Made by a program: the position numbers and the translations under genes. A stretch of 64,000 nt of DNA from Nemopilema nomurai (lineage: Eukaryota > Cnidaria > Scyphozoa > Rhizostomeae > Rhizostomatidae). Under the pieces are notes generated by a model. That model had not been told where the DNA came from and did not search any database. It worked only from the letters and a program-made list of their open reading frames with translations. The stretch's first letter is position 1; each line of letters opens with the position of its first letter. This document shows, piece after piece, positions 25,101 through 35,565 of this stretch. The stretch is from contig ML133426.1 of the NCBI GenBank assembly GCA_003864495.1, positions 62,001 to 126,000 of the forward strand. The letters run 5' to 3'.

Positions 25101-28100
25101 CACTTTTTTAGTCGCAATCATCTTTAGAAGGTAGGAAAATACATTCTTTTATGGCACATTTACTAGAGCTATCGAAATTTTGGTTGATAAGGAGAGATGC
25201 CACTTAAGCTCTTTTAAACTCGGGGTAAGGATTTTAATAAAATGTAAATAAAATAGTCGAGTTAAGTTGAAACATTCAGGCAGAATTGAAGTGCTGTCAA
25301 GATCAATACTGTTGACATCAAAACATTTACCTCACAAGGCGTTCGTCTTCCTCTTCCTGTTTTCTCTTCAAATTCTCCTCATCGACCAGAATGTGATCTC
25401 GTATCAGCTGATCATGGTCCACTGTTAAAAAGGTAAATAGAAGAATACACATATGAAAACCCATCGTGAGGTTGATGAGCAGCTTGGAAATCAATTAGCC
25501 AAAATTTTCATTTACAAACTTCTTCATGAATAAGTAATGACCAGCTTCGTTAAGCTCTCAGAAAAGTTCAAAATATAATCGCGCTTGGTGCCCGCTTTGT
25601 GACACTGAACAGAACTGACTGTTTCTTTACTTATATACTAAATAACCACATTATTCTTAGCTCTTCCGTTAATAAATGCCACTGTAAATGCAGGCATTCA
25701 ACAGTGCCTCCTCAACGACTCTTCCAACAGCGGTTTTGAAAACAAGCATCAATGCTTTGGCGGCAATGAGAACAATGGTTTAGTTGAACTAGACGTTAAA
25801 GAAGCTCATGGCTAATTATTCGAGGTGCAACTAACAGAAAAAGCGGCAAGACTTGATCTGCTAGACTTGTCTTACCTGCAGCATGCCTGGCATTGATGTC
25901 TTTTAATTCTTCAAGCTTTTCCAACATTTCCATTTCTTGTCTAGATTCCATTGTTCGATTCTCTAAAGCCTAAAATATCATAAATTTGTATACTCAAAAT
26001 ATTCAATTTTTCTTTGAAAAGTTGGTAAAAACCACAAAAATAGTGACTATAAGCAATCTAACCAAGATATTAAAGTCCATGAACTGGAGATGATCTGAGC
26101 ACCACACTCGAAAACGGTATGTTTGCTAATTAAAAAATTTTGAAGCATGTTCGTTTATCTATTAGAAGGTCAAATTATGAAATCAAAAATTTGCTCCAAA
26201 GAAAATTGCACTGCTGGCAACACAGATAGTCATCTTCTATATTTCTTGGCATTTCATATATCCATCATCATTTCATATATTAAGCCACAGAAATTTGAGA
26301 TTGAAAAGAATGAAAACAAAAATTATAAACTAGTCTTAACAAATAGTTAAAATTAGATAGCTGCAAATGTAAATAAGAACCTTCACTTTGATAATTAAGC
26401 AATTCACTGTAAAAGTCAAAAAAAAGAAATCGACATTCATAAAGTTATTTATAGCAATAATTTCTATTTTTCTTGTTACCTTCATTGGATTGTTGAGCTC
26501 CTCCTCCTCTTTCTCTTTCTTCAGTTTTTCCTCTTGCTTTTTTGCAAGTCTGAATGCTTCAAAGTTTCTTATTGCACCTTCTTCCATTGTATAATCAGTG
26601 TTTTCTGGATCTGTCTAGTGTTAAAGTGAAACATAAATATTAGCCAGTGCGACATAATGATGGTGTGAAACAAATCAGATTATCTTCTGTCAGTTAATGC
26701 AAACTCTACTCGAAAATAAAATTGAGACACTCGCTAACACATCTTTTTTTCCATTGGTGCATATACTAATGTCTCAACAACTTCTGCTTGAAATGATACT
26801 TATATTTATTAGTTATACCATCATAACCAAAAGTGGTAGATTCTTCTGCATAACTTTTTAACAGAATCTTAGTAGAGAAATATAGAGAGTTTACTAGCCT
26901 AACCAAATTGTTAGTTGTTAGAGTATATAATGATTTGAGAGTAAGCAATATAAAGCATAATTACCTACAATCTACAATACAGCATAATTTTAGGAAAATG
27001 TTTATCTAACATAGAGTGCACTTTTAGACAATAAATGCCCTTTTCTTACATTATGTCACTGACCAAAATAAAATTTGATTTTGATTTTGGCTTGCATGCT
27101 TAATAAGTTTGGTCTAGTATACTAATTTTTTCCTTGTACAAGAGAAATGAATCTATATTATCATAAGTTCAAGACTAATGCACAAAGAGGGTGTCACATT
27201 AAAAGCATGTTCTACAAAAATCATTTTTCAAGAAGTTTATTTAGAGACTTACTTTGAATGTAATTCTGAAAGGCATTTTGGACATCTGATGTAGAATCGA
27301 AAAATACGAAGTCCAAGATATGACTCATTATTAACAGTTTCCTTGAGTGAGAAAAGCATGAGGTTAACCTAAACTTAAAAGTCAGGATTTTGTCAATGAT
27401 GTTAAAACACCATGCTCAGCATTCAAAGCCAAGTGGCTGTACCTAAAAAGTATTTCAGAAGACAATTAGTCTGCTGGTGTTTATTTTCAAGACTGAATAA
27501 CCGTTGGCTCCATGTCTAGCTCTACTGGAATACTAAAGTAAGCTTACATGTTTTACTAATAAGCAAAAACTCAGTCAACATTAAAACACCAAAAAATCAA
27601 GCAAAATATGAAACCAATGCAATTTGATACAAAACAACAAATGCCTTTCCAAAGATTAAAAGCTTTGCATACATATGAAAGCAGAAGTTATGTTATCTAT
27701 GAATCTATATGGAAGCTAGAAGAAGGAAGAGATAAAAAGCAAAATCTATCAAACATATGAAACAAACATCCTGGGGAAGGTAGTCTAGTTGCCCTTCCAA
27801 AACTACAACATCTATATCTATAAGCTGTATTTTCATAGCTGGTAATATTCGCTAGAGAACTTTGCAAACTGTTTGCATACTCTGAGAAGCCTTGGATGAA
27901 AAAGTAGTTTTATACAAACAATATGCTTCCATCATTCCTTGACATTCTTAAGTTTGTTCTACAAAAAATGTGTTAACAAACTCAGACTGTACAAAAGAAG
28001 ATAATAACATGCAAAAAAGGTTTGAAATGTTTTGCATACCTGTCTTGCATTGAACTTTCTTCCTTTGTAAATATAGTCCCCACATGTTTTGCATCTTGAA

Positions 28101-29304
28101 TAGATAATAACGATTACAAAGCATAAATATTACAAGCATTTTTACAAAGCATAAATAAAGTTCAGTACTTGATAGCTTCTATAGATAGTGAAATTTCAAA
28201 ATTCAAATACCTCATACTGAATGGAGCCATTATTCGAATGACAAACTGTCGATCTCTGGAAAGCTTAAGTTTTGGAAGCTTGGTGATATCAAAATCAGGA
28301 GGATAGTATTTCTGCATGGAAAAATCAAATACTGAATTAATTTAAATGTCATATTGAAAACTTGACACAGTCTTTTACACACTATAAAGTTGATATGATT
28401 TTAACCAGATAAATACATACATAAAAAAGAAAACAAATTAGTTCATTTCAAACAGTATCTAAGACAGTAGAGAAAGGCTATTGCTGGGTATCTTCTGAGT
28501 CTCATTTCATATATATACATTGCAAGAAACATTATTCATTTGGTACTTCATTTTGGCAACTTCTGAGAATCAGAAGGGGAGCTTCTTCCAGAAGGAGCAT
28601 ACAAATGCATTCTCTCTCTAAACTTTGAGTGCATTTTTGCTGTTACCTGTCATTTTCTGAAATTATTAACCTGGCTGCAGGCAGGAGAAACCTGAACTTG
28701 ATTTACAGTTGCAGGGCATGTGGCAAGAATTGATTACTGCTAATAATAGCAGCTTTAAAATAAATCCAATCATATTTGTTTCCTTTTACACAAAGTATGG
28801 CTACAGGGGGTGCTCTTGAAAGCTATAGAGAGTTCCTCCTTAAGAAATGCCCCTCCATACATTTAGTTTCCTTTGCTTCCTGTATTTGGTATTTAGTTTC
28901 TCTTAAAAGTCTTTTGCGTATGTATATTTAGCTTTAGTTTAAGGTGTGTGTAGTGGAATTTTAAAATATGAAACTGGACTGAACTGAACTGAGTTCACGT
29001 TCTGAAAAATGTCACCCCTTGCGTGTATTTCACAGTTGCCTAAAAATTACTATTTCCCCCATGTTCTCCTGCATTTTAATAAAAATCAAACAGAAATGCA
29101 TTGGAATGATTACAAAATGTACTTAAATTCATATTTTCTACAATATTCCTGTTTGCCAAAAAAGCGGCAGCCATTTTCATTCTTTTCCTCCTTTATATTG
29201 TCATGAAGCGTTAATATAACTTACACATCAAGTAATGACAACATAGTTCGAAATTCTAAGAAATTCCTCCATTTACTTACGTTTAGGACTTTTCTTTCAG
29301 ACAT
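12801..29304 (-). CDS. YJU2: YJU2 (CCDC94) pre-mRNA splicing factor, nine exons
   Basis: CWC16/YJU2 family protein of the catalytic spliceosome, which stabilises the branch helix for the first step of splicing. Exons on the minus strand: 29281-29304, 28211-28311, 28040-28094, 27253-27341, 26480-26614, 25876-25969, 25331-25421, 14582-14720, 12801-13112. Domains in order: N-terminal [16 protein letters not shown], zinc-binding CKTC and CPKC pairs, the [11 protein letters not shown] and ELNNPMK family motifs, a charged coiled-coil region, then a low-complexity tail ending [10 protein letters not shown], like the human SLSQLGAYLDS end. Predicted length 346 residues if the missing base in exon 4 is ignored; human is a little over 320. 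Every other splice phase agrees. Exon 4 is 89 nt where 90 are needed. Intron 7 (14721-25330) encloses three other genes. Confidence 0.9.
14073..14430. mobile_element. hAT-like MITE with GGCCCCGTTTACACG ends
   Basis: The left end TTAGGCCCCGTTTGCACGAG and the right end CCCGTGTAAACGGGGCCTTA are inverted copies. The interior repeats GTACGGATC and CGTTTACACG motifs in both orientations. It sits in YJU2 intron 8. No clear target duplication was found. The 81-residue frame inside it (14174-14419) is a by-product and not a gene. Confidence 0.65.
14582..14720 (-). CDS. YJU2: YJU2 exon 8
   Basis: Acceptor TTTATTTCAG (minus strand) before 14720, donor GAG/GTCTGT after 14582. It encodes [14 protein letters not shown] followed by an acidic run and ends VLTE. 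It takes one base to finish the Arg codon opened by exon 7, more than 10 kb upstream, and ends in phase 0 into exon 9. Confidence 0.8.
15691..15871. mobile_element. TTAA-flanked MITE (piggyBac-like), clean copy
   Basis: The left end reads TTAAAGGCATTGAGTCATAGT and the right end is the reverse complement of TTAAAGGCATTGAGTCATGGT, one mismatch in 21. TTAA sits at both outer edges, as expected for a TTAA-targeting transposon. The 181 bp are non-coding. A diverged sibling is at 8526-8747. It lies in YJU2 intron 7. Confidence 0.75.
16400..17227 (-). CDS. GPP34-fold (GOLPH3-like) protein, copy 1, intronless
   Basis: Cytosolic protein of the GPP34 family; GOLPH3 members bind PI4P on Golgi membranes and sort glycosyltransferases. 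The ATG at 17225-17227 gives 275 residues; an upstream in-frame GTG is ignored because the ATG matches copies 2 and 3. Visible family features are LSEAYVLLW (about residues 50-58), [21 protein letters not shown] (about 81-101), [10 protein letters not shown] and HKYPTKD. A C-terminal block of about 75 residues beginning SLKECKPDS is strongly conserved among the three copies and goes beyond the GPP34 core. The arginine pair that contacts PI4P in GOLPH3 helix LRNVRERI is not conserved. The gene lies in YJU2 intron 7 on the host strand, and a TTTATT at 16382 is its poly(A) signal in reverse. Golgi function is not assured. Confidence 0.85.
   Translation of the reverse strand: MAVAGAAVGAPAALLAEQDACFNSFCDAVRLIITCKDFDKAVFKKRPLNLSEAYVLLWHNTGTGGLDGSKSSMHLRTGAFAAVLIDLVVRDKIELIKDTAHLGCEQHQKLAVKVIDPTATGTYLDIAGFNHIVAHHKAHPERNKLLKDWFEREERECCVSVTLKHLVKRKILGDVHTGFFGMFHKYPTKDSSFEEVLEAEMKQVSLKECKPDSFMLSLLTLSRTADMFFSFVDPVLQKHFTKDEYKIAKENIKVIVQTQGAVLRSPKLNRKKMKV
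17228..19679. other. Spacer between GPP34 copies 1 and 2 within YJU2 intron 7
   Basis: No gene recognised. It contains a run of 17-18 C at about 18752-18769, a short GT run near 18301, and AT-rich sequence. Copies 1 and 2 are divergent (head to head), so both promoters should lie in this 2.45 kb; I see no clear TATA box. Confidence 0.4.
19680..20507 (+). CDS. GPP34-fold (GOLPH3-like) protein, copy 2, intronless
   Basis: 275 residues from ATG 19680, colinear with copy 1: LSAL-type N-terminus, [47 protein letters not shown], then the SLKECKPDS tail. The final 230 bp of the gene are almost the same as copy 3, while the first two thirds differ widely. Poly(A) signal AATAAA at 20574-20579. The gene runs opposite to its host YJU2. 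Absence of introns in all three copies suggests an ancestral retrocopy followed by local duplication, which is inference. Confidence 0.85.
   Translation: MALSGAMPGSVSALLAEQESCYVDFANALKLIVTCEGFDKESVKSRPLNISESYVLLWQNMASGSIDGKSNINLRVGAFAAVLIDLLVRDKIEIVKDETHLGNEQQHKYVMRVVDSSATETYLDSAGFSTILAYEISNPGSPRVLERWLEEGSEDAVTATLGNLVKRNILGDVHKGLFGTLHKYPTKDPSYENALDTEMKQVSLKECKPDSYMLSLLTLSRTADHLFTFVDPILRKHFTKDEYKVAKENIKVIVQTQGAVMRSPKLDRRKLKVSR
20574..20579 (+). terminator. Poly(A) signal of GPP34 copy 2
   Basis: AATAAA 67 bp after the stop codon at 20507, in a good position for 3' end formation. Confidence 0.5.
21661..22032. mobile_element. MITE with CCGTAAATCCTCGAAT inverted ends and poly-C blocks
   Basis: Left end CCGTAAATCCTCGAATTGCC, right end GGGGCTAATTCGAGGATTTACGG, inverted copies of each other. 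TA flanks both sides, which suggests a TA target site. The interior has repeated GAATAAGCCCCC units and several runs of 8-11 C. No coding capacity. Confidence 0.7.
23241..23686. mobile_element. MITE with about 50 bp imperfect inverted repeats
   Basis: The left arm contains GTTACACTATGCCGGATTTC followed by TATTGGAGCGG and AGTGGCTTTC. The right arm is the inverse, CTTACACTATACCGGATTTC, TATCGAAGCGG and AGTGACTTTC, with a short insertion. The ends begin TAAAGC or TAAGC. Non-coding, 446 bp, in YJU2 intron 7. Confidence 0.65.
24169..24999 (+). CDS. GPP34-fold (GOLPH3-like) protein, copy 3, intronless
   Basis: 276 residues from ATG 24169, chosen because it gives an N-terminus in register with copies 1 and 2 (MAIAGPGM, then LAERDACF); the open frame continues 60 bp upstream from a TTG. 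Core motifs are [30 protein letters not shown] (Lys where copies 1 and 2 have Arg), [10 protein letters not shown] and HKYPTKD. The C-terminal SLKECKPDS block is the same as copy 2, but the last residues differ (KKKKYPLLP), so the similarity stops abruptly at 24970. Downstream AATAAA motifs occur near 25235 and 25246. It lies 332 bp from YJU2 exon 7 on the opposite strand. Confidence 0.85.
   Translation: MAIAGPGMVAQVLAERDACFHSFQNAVRLIMTCTDFDKTTFKKRPLSLSEAYVLLWHNTSTSKIDGKSHWNLKVGASAAILLDLVARDKIEIIPDSRHLHCQEHCSLVIRVLDVKSTKSYLDYAGFKQIVNYHEKKQGKRYPLNDFFADQDDQYTVRIILRNLVERRILGDVLSGMCGIMHKYPTKDRSYEATLESEMKQVSLKECKPDSYMLSLLTLSRTADHLFTFVDPILRKHFTKDEYKVAKENIKVIVQTQGAVMRSPKLDRKKKKYPLLP
25331..29304 (-). 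CDS. YJU2: YJU2 exons 1-7 (N-terminal conserved domain)
   Basis: The start ATG is at 29302-29304 (minus) and exon 1 holds just eight codons before GTAAGT. Exons 2-3 carry KYYPPDFD, the RIMAPF motif and the first zinc pair CKTC. Exon 4 carries [17 protein letters not shown] and CPKC. Exon 5 carries [13 protein letters not shown] and ELNNPMK. Exons 6-7 are coiled coil. Junction phases: 0, 2, 0, (exon 4 one base short), 0, 1, 2. The introns of this block are 0.1-1 kb. Confidence 0.9.
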
Positions 29305-29390
29305 ACTGCAGGTTGATTTTTAGCGAAAATGCAGGCCTAAGACGCTTCAGGATTGTTTCTTCATCCACCATTTGCGAAAACTGCAGCAAC

Positions 29391-29420
29391 AACAACAACA
29401 ACAACAACAACTGCATTGCA
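29391..29420. repeat. (AAC)n microsatellite
   Basis: A run of about nine AAC units upstream of the YJU2 start, in its 5' flank. No coding meaning. Confidence 0.8.
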
Positions 29421-29976
29421 ACAGCAGCATCAAGAGTTGGATGTCCAAACCACTGTTCTCAAAAAAAGACTTTTTTGAGATCAATGGTCGGAACTCACTC
29501 AAACTCAAATCATTTTATCAACGAAAACAAATATTGATTACAATATAACAAACATTAAAAGTTGAAATACAAAAATTAGCAATTTCAAAAATTAGTTAAT
29601 TAAATACATCAGATACATTAGTTTTGTCATGCTGAAGGACATAAAAATGAAGAGCTATCAAGTCATGTGCCCTAATGACGTATTTAAACAAACTATTTCC
29701 AATTCAGTTTGAAGTTATTTATATATAACAGTAAGAGAAAACTTCTGCAAAAGTTTTTTGGATCTTACGACACGAAACCCAGAGACACAAGCCATACCCC
29801 TTCATTAATTTTCATCAATGTAGTATAATTGCATTTTTGGCAAGACATTTTGCGCTTCATTATTGTAGTGTTTAGTTAAAATAATACTTGAATTGAAAAT
29901 ATTACTTGTGCAACTTTTGAAGATTATTTGCGGGTGACGCCCACTTCCCAGCATCATAATACAATGCACACTAGAC

Positions 29977-30327
29977 CAGTCCTGTCAACCGATAAATTTC
30001 AAAATCTGCAGATTTCAAATTTTGAGAAAAACCAGGAGTTTGGCGAAAAATGGAGGTCCATGGAGTTTGTTAAATTTGTAAACAACACACCTGTCAAAAA
30101 GGTAATGGTGTTAATGACAATTAATGACAAAAATTATAGGTAGCGTCTTTTTGATACGTTTTCGTCAATTTGAAAGCACTAACAAAAAATTTTACCAAGG
30201 AGGTCAGTTCAATAATTTTTTTAAATGAGAAAACCTCCACTGAAAGACAAGAAGAAAGTGGGAGAAAATAATAAAAAATCAGGAGACCGGTAAAAAGCAA
30301 GAAAAACCAGGAGAGTTGACAGGTCTG
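29977..30327. mobile_element. MITE with CAGACCTGTCAAC ends and CTAGAC target duplication
   Basis: Left end CAGTCCTGTCAAC and right end GTTGACAGGTCTG are inverted copies with one mismatch in 13. CTAGAC occurs directly outside both ends (29971-29976 and 30328-30333), a 6 bp target-site duplication. 351 bp, non-coding apart from a chance 71-residue frame overlapping its left part. Confidence 0.7.
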
Positions 30328-32637
30328 CTAGACAGAAGTATCCTCTTCTCCCTGCATAACTGGGAATTGTCGAAGTCAGTGAAAACAGATGTTGCCAAAT
30401 GAAACAATAGTCAAAAATGGAAGCCGAGTTATTATCATTTTCACTCATACTGAACGTTTCAGGCAGATTCTAGAATTCATAAAGGTTTCTAAAAGTTGTT
30501 AAACATAAAAACTGAAGTCTTAAACGTATTCTGTCTCAAAAGTTGCCACAATTAAAATAGATTAGAAAGTATAATTTATCAAACGCCAGCATTCAACAGT
30601 TACACGTCTTGAAGGGCAAGTGAATCATTTGACTTAATTCTCACGAATCTTTCTCGGTGTACTTGAATATCATGTAGAGAGCTTGAGAAAACTAACGAAA
30701 CTTGAATTGCACCACACACCCTAAAGTCTAATAAATAATATATTGCATTAGTCAAATATATATCAAATCTTCTCTTAATGCTACATGTTAAATTTGTTAA
30801 GTTTACATTAAAATTAACGTTTCATAAATACACAAGGAAGCAACTCAGTTTAAATAAAAAATTTGCAGAGAGCTGCAAAGCAAAAAACGATCAGAAATAA
30901 CTAAGCGTTGATACTGCTAGCCATGAATAGGGCCACTCGCAAATTTCATTTTAAGGAGATTATAATAAATTCAGATGCGTTGACAGTTTTCTATAAATAG
31001 AAAAGTCGTCCCGCTGAACATTTCCTTGCATTTCTAAATACGGGCACAGAGGCAATTCCATATAAAACGTTGAATAAATGTTTTTAAGGTGGAAGCAATT
31101 TACAGAATATAATTCCTTCAAATAAATCTAGTGCGGCGTGTTAGAAAAGGTGACGGCCCCAACGGTTTTGGGGAATAAGGGAACATGCTGCTTTTGTAAA
31201 AGGGAGCGTGGGGCGTAATCAAATATCTCTAGGGGCATGGGGATAAAAGTAATATTCTTGAAAACAGTAATAATAATAATAATAAACATAAAAATAATAA
31301 TAATAAGACCATATTTATACAGGTAAACTTGTTCAGCAAAATTAATTTGCTGCTATCAATCAAGAACTTGAGGAACTAGGGCACATCTCGTCATTTTGTC
31401 TTAGGGGAATAGGAAGATTTTGACAATGTTCTAGGGAACATGGGAGCATATAATGTCAAAGGCATAACATTTTCAGTATCATGTACTGATTTTGGCCATT
31501 GCAACTCCCTTCAAAATTGGAAAAGAAAGTACAATTGAGCGTTGGGTGATCTAAATCTCAAAAAAGACGTGATGATAAAAAGCCAGTTGTAGTGTACTGT
31601 ACTGTAGCCATCAGTCTTATGATCCTTTCCCCGTGAGTCAATTATCCTTGGGTATACCTGTTCCGGGATTTTTAGCCATGATGGCTTTGGGTTGACAGTT
31701 TATCCAGATAACACGCTAAACCATTACAACGGGCTGAGCTCGAATAAAACTTCGACGATTCCATTGTCCGTTAACTTAAACATTTTACTTGAAGAAAATT
31801 GCAGGTAAAAACGTCTTCGATGTGCTAAAAAAATTGAGTTACAAGGTCCTTCCTCTGGAGCCTAGCAAAACCTCTAAATGGAAAAAGGTTGCGAATCCTG
31901 TTGAAATGGAGCTCAAATCTCGATTTTAAGCCTAAATTTGTCTAACCCTGTCTGACAAGCGTGTATCAGAGCCTTACGGGAACAAATAATGAAACACTTT
32001 TATAAATAGCAGCTTCATGATTGCTTTAACACGAGCAAGACTGTCTGGGTTTCTTCTCATCACCTAGAGGTATCGTCGATTTCAACTCATTTTCTGAAAA
32101 CTCTTTTCTCTGCAAAAACGAATGGAGGTCATTACAAGAACACGAACTCTTAAGCAAAAATATGATTCGCTGTCACAGTAACGATATATTACGGAACAAC
32201 AGCTGTACAAGCAATGGGGAGTCAAAACATTGAAAAAATGTCTTAACACTCTTTTTCTTAAAGATGGAAAAAGTCTTTTCCAAACCCTGTTAGCGTCCAT
32301 AACTAATACTGCAGGCAATGTCATTTTTACTGAGTATTCTTATAACTACTGATCAACAGCATTTTTAAGTTCAAAGCGCTTAAGAGCAGTTTGAACTTCA
32401 AGGTCATTGTAAAACCATAAGTTTTTTCATTGCGTATTTCTAAAACAAGTATAGGGACTTGTGACTTCCAACTGATGCCATTAACGCAATATTCAGCGTG
32501 AACTTGGCAAAAAATATTCAAACTGAGGTCAGATATGCAAACTCTTTATTAAAAAGTGATAAAAGACAAACCAACATTATTTGAAATGAACATAGGGCGT
32601 TAGAATTATTATTGAAAGGTACAGTAATTTTTCTCAC

Positions 32638-35565
32638 CTCTTCAACCAGCCGACTATCGTAAATCGTTTTGGCTATTCCTGAAAAGGCCTAGTGTGAAGA
32701 AATGAATACTTCAAACTCGTAAAGTCTTTCTGGAATAAAGTCTTTAAACAGCAGATGAAGGAATGCTTAAATAAACATTTTAATTCAAACAGGAAATAGC
32801 GCTATAGTGATCCCCTTCCCTTTAAAGGAATAGCTCAAAGCCTTGTTGTTTCTCAGACCCCCTTTCATTAAATTTAAAGAGTCTAGATGCCAGGAGAAGA
32901 GAGTTGTTTCAATAGTAAACATCTGACTACCCAAAGGTGAAAGTAGTTTGATAACCTCACTTAACCAATTTCTGTTGCCCATTATTCAACTACTCTCTTT
33001 AAACCTAACAACTTCTAAAATTAATTTTGGAAATTTCTTCATACCTCATCTATATTGACAAAAGCATATGCGCTTGTTTCATAAAATGGAACATCATACT
33101 GAGTTGCAAGCTGTGAAAATAAAAGGTTGTACAAAAGTTAAAGTTCAGTCATCCCTTCCTGAACATCAAAACATGCCCTGTATTTTCTTAAACCAACAAA
33201 TTATTCTATACAGAACTACTCTATTTGCACCATTATGCGTTTTTCATCTTTCCCTTCAGAATCTTATTAAGAAGCTTAAAAAGACTTTTTTTAATGTAGC
33301 TTTAGCTTCCACAGACCTCAATTTAGACCTAAGACATTGACAAATAAAACTGGATACAAAAATTTGTATCTACAAAATTAAATAAGATGCCTTTTCTACC
33401 CAATTAAAGGAAATATCTGATAAATAAACTGTCATAAGTAACTAAAAGAGTGCTAGATATAATTAAAGACCTTTCCTTTTTTTCATACAAAGAAACTGTA
33501 ATGTAAAGCTTTGCTCATTCAAAGCCTTCTACTCATATAGGCTCACAAACTTCATAGGGGATTTGCTTTGGGGTTTATTTAATGCACTTAAACAAAAGAG
33601 TTCCATCAACAAAACTACAATAGAATTTAAATTTGGAACAATAGCCCACAACCATTTATGATGTAATAATGTTAATGAAAGGAAGTGTATGAGGGTTTAA
33701 AGTATTACATGATATAAGCAAGTGTACAACATGTAAACACAACCTTCTGTCCTTCCTCTGGTGTAACTTGTCTTTGAGCCTCCAAGTCACATTTGTTTCC
33801 AATGATTACCATCTTTACATTACTGCTAGCATACTGGACAAATCAAAGGAATGGTGCTTGATATATTTTGCTTAACAATGTTTGAGAATGCAATGCCTTA
33901 ACAGCATAGATAATATGCAAGTAAGAGCATTACTATACCATGCCAATGAAAACTGCTATGAAGTCGTTGCAATAATCAATACAATTATGATAGTAAACAA
34001 CGAAACTACTGTCGCAGTTGTAGATGACTTCAATAACTTTTTCATTCTAGTACTAATAGAAATACATTGAAATTAAAAACAATTCATAAAAAATTTTCTA
34101 AATATATACTTAGCAGTTTAGTCATTTTATATTCAATTAAATTCAATATCAAATTGTAGACAGTAAACATCTTCAGTTATTTGGTTTAATATCTTCCAAA
34201 ATGTAAGGAAATAAGAAGTTACAATGTTTCAATATCTAAAATAAAAACAAAATCATACCTCATCTACATATTTGAGCCATTTTCGCATATTGTCAAAGGA
34301 GTGGCGACTACTTATATCATAGACCAAGACAACTCCCTAAAAAGTTTCAATCGTTTTTTAAAGATGATGCTTTAAATCATATTTCACTCAAAAAACACTC
34401 TCAATAAAAATTAAGTATCATATCACTAGAGTACATAATACAAAATTCACTTACATGTGCTCGCCTATAGTATTGGGTTGTAATTGTTTCGTAACGCTCC
34501 TGCCCAGCAGTATCCCTTCAAAAGATCAGCAACAATGAAATCTTACTTCAAAGGCATAGTTGTGGAACAAAATGAAGAAATTTCTAAGGGTAAAAGCAAA
34601 ACAATCTTAAAAAGAAATAGGCAACTAGTTAAGTTCAGATTGCTTCAGAGTCTAGAGCTTTCCAATTGAGGTCTCTTTTGTTTCAAGCAGACTACTTTGT
34701 ATGATTTGTGACATATCTGCCTCCCAAAGTCTAATAGTAGGTAGTTGAGTCTTTGTAATTGAAAACAGGCTTAGTATTTTCATGATGGTATTGTTGAAAC
34801 TGAAACCTTACAGAGGTAAAAAGAAACTTGGATGTTTTCTTTTTCAGGTATTTTAGAGAGGTTGGCAACCATTAATCTGAAATACATGTATAAAAAGCAG
34901 GAGTTGAAAGCTTGATATATAGAAGGAAAGAATTTCCATGAATATTGTATTTGCATAAGAATAGGAGAAAAAAGGTGCATATGAGAGAAAAGAATGGGGT
35001 AATCTGAGGAAATGGTTCAGAAATGTAGCTCTGAAGAAGACAAAAAGAAATATGGCAGTAGGACCTTTGAGGGGTGTCTTACCATATTTGCAGCTTTACT
35101 TGATCATTTTTAATCTGTAAAACTCTTATTTTGAAATCAATACCTGAAAAGATAAAACTATATGGTATTGCGAACCTGAAATGACAAAAAAGCCCAAACA
35201 ATATGGTACGTGTGAATCTTTTTCAAAACTTGAAATATATCTTGCAATTACTTGAAATATCAAGTAATTACAAAAAGTTACAGTTAAACTTGCAATTGCA
35301 ATCAACTTCATAATTCAAGTGGCAGACGTTGGCCTAATCATTTGCTAGCACCAATCAATGCTACGAGTGTGTTTGGATCGATAACTTAAACATATGAGTA
35401 ACGTATATTCGACTTGATTATCATGGTATAAACAATCTTACCAATAGTTGAGATGTGAGACTTTGTAACATCTTCGCCTGCAAACCTTGACAGCATACAT
35501 GTTTTGCCAACACCTGAATCACCAATGATAATTACTTTGAAGAGGTATTGCTTTTTCTCCTCCAT
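32638..35565 (-). CDS. Rab15-like small GTPase, eight exons, 3' exon not found
   Basis: Membrane-trafficking GTPase. Minus-strand exons: 35442-35565, 35083-35143, 34455-34515, 34259-34336, 33744-33833, 33045-33110, 32638-32688, with all phases in agreement (1, 2, 0, 0, 0, 0, 0), giving 177 residues. G motifs visible: P-loop GDSGVGKT (residues 15-22), switch I region SHISTIG, switch [15 protein letters not shown] (base recognition) and [22 protein letters not shown] and [10 protein letters not shown] resemble Rab15 more than Rab8 or Rab10. After the last exon ([17 protein letters not shown], donor GTGAGA) a final exon carrying the hypervariable tail and C-terminal cysteines is required and was not recognised; the count of seven listed exons plus that one makes eight. 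Rab15 assignment is by memory of motifs only. Confidence 0.85.
35442..35565 (-). CDS. Rab-like exon 1 (start, P-loop, switch I)
   Basis: ATG at 35563-35565 (minus). Encodes [28 protein letters not shown] and SHISTI, ends after the first base of a Gly codon at donor GTAAGA. Intron 1 continues to 35143, where the next exon reads IDFKIRVL and QVKLQIW. Confidence 0.85.

Larger units (their letters stand above)
29305..32637. other. Region between the YJU2 start and the last Rab exon found
   Basis: The 3' exon of the Rab-like gene, with its prenylated cysteines, should lie here but I could not identify it. Contents seen: the AAC repeat, the inverted-repeat element 29977-30327 and an AAT-rich patch near 31266-31305. 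No other recognisable gene. Confidence 0.4.

Noticed and set aside
32638..35565. DNAJC27 (Rab plus J domain) as the identity of the GTPase
   Set aside because: P-loop, switch and NKCD/ETSA segments match Rab15-type proteins, and no J-domain exon is seen downstream.
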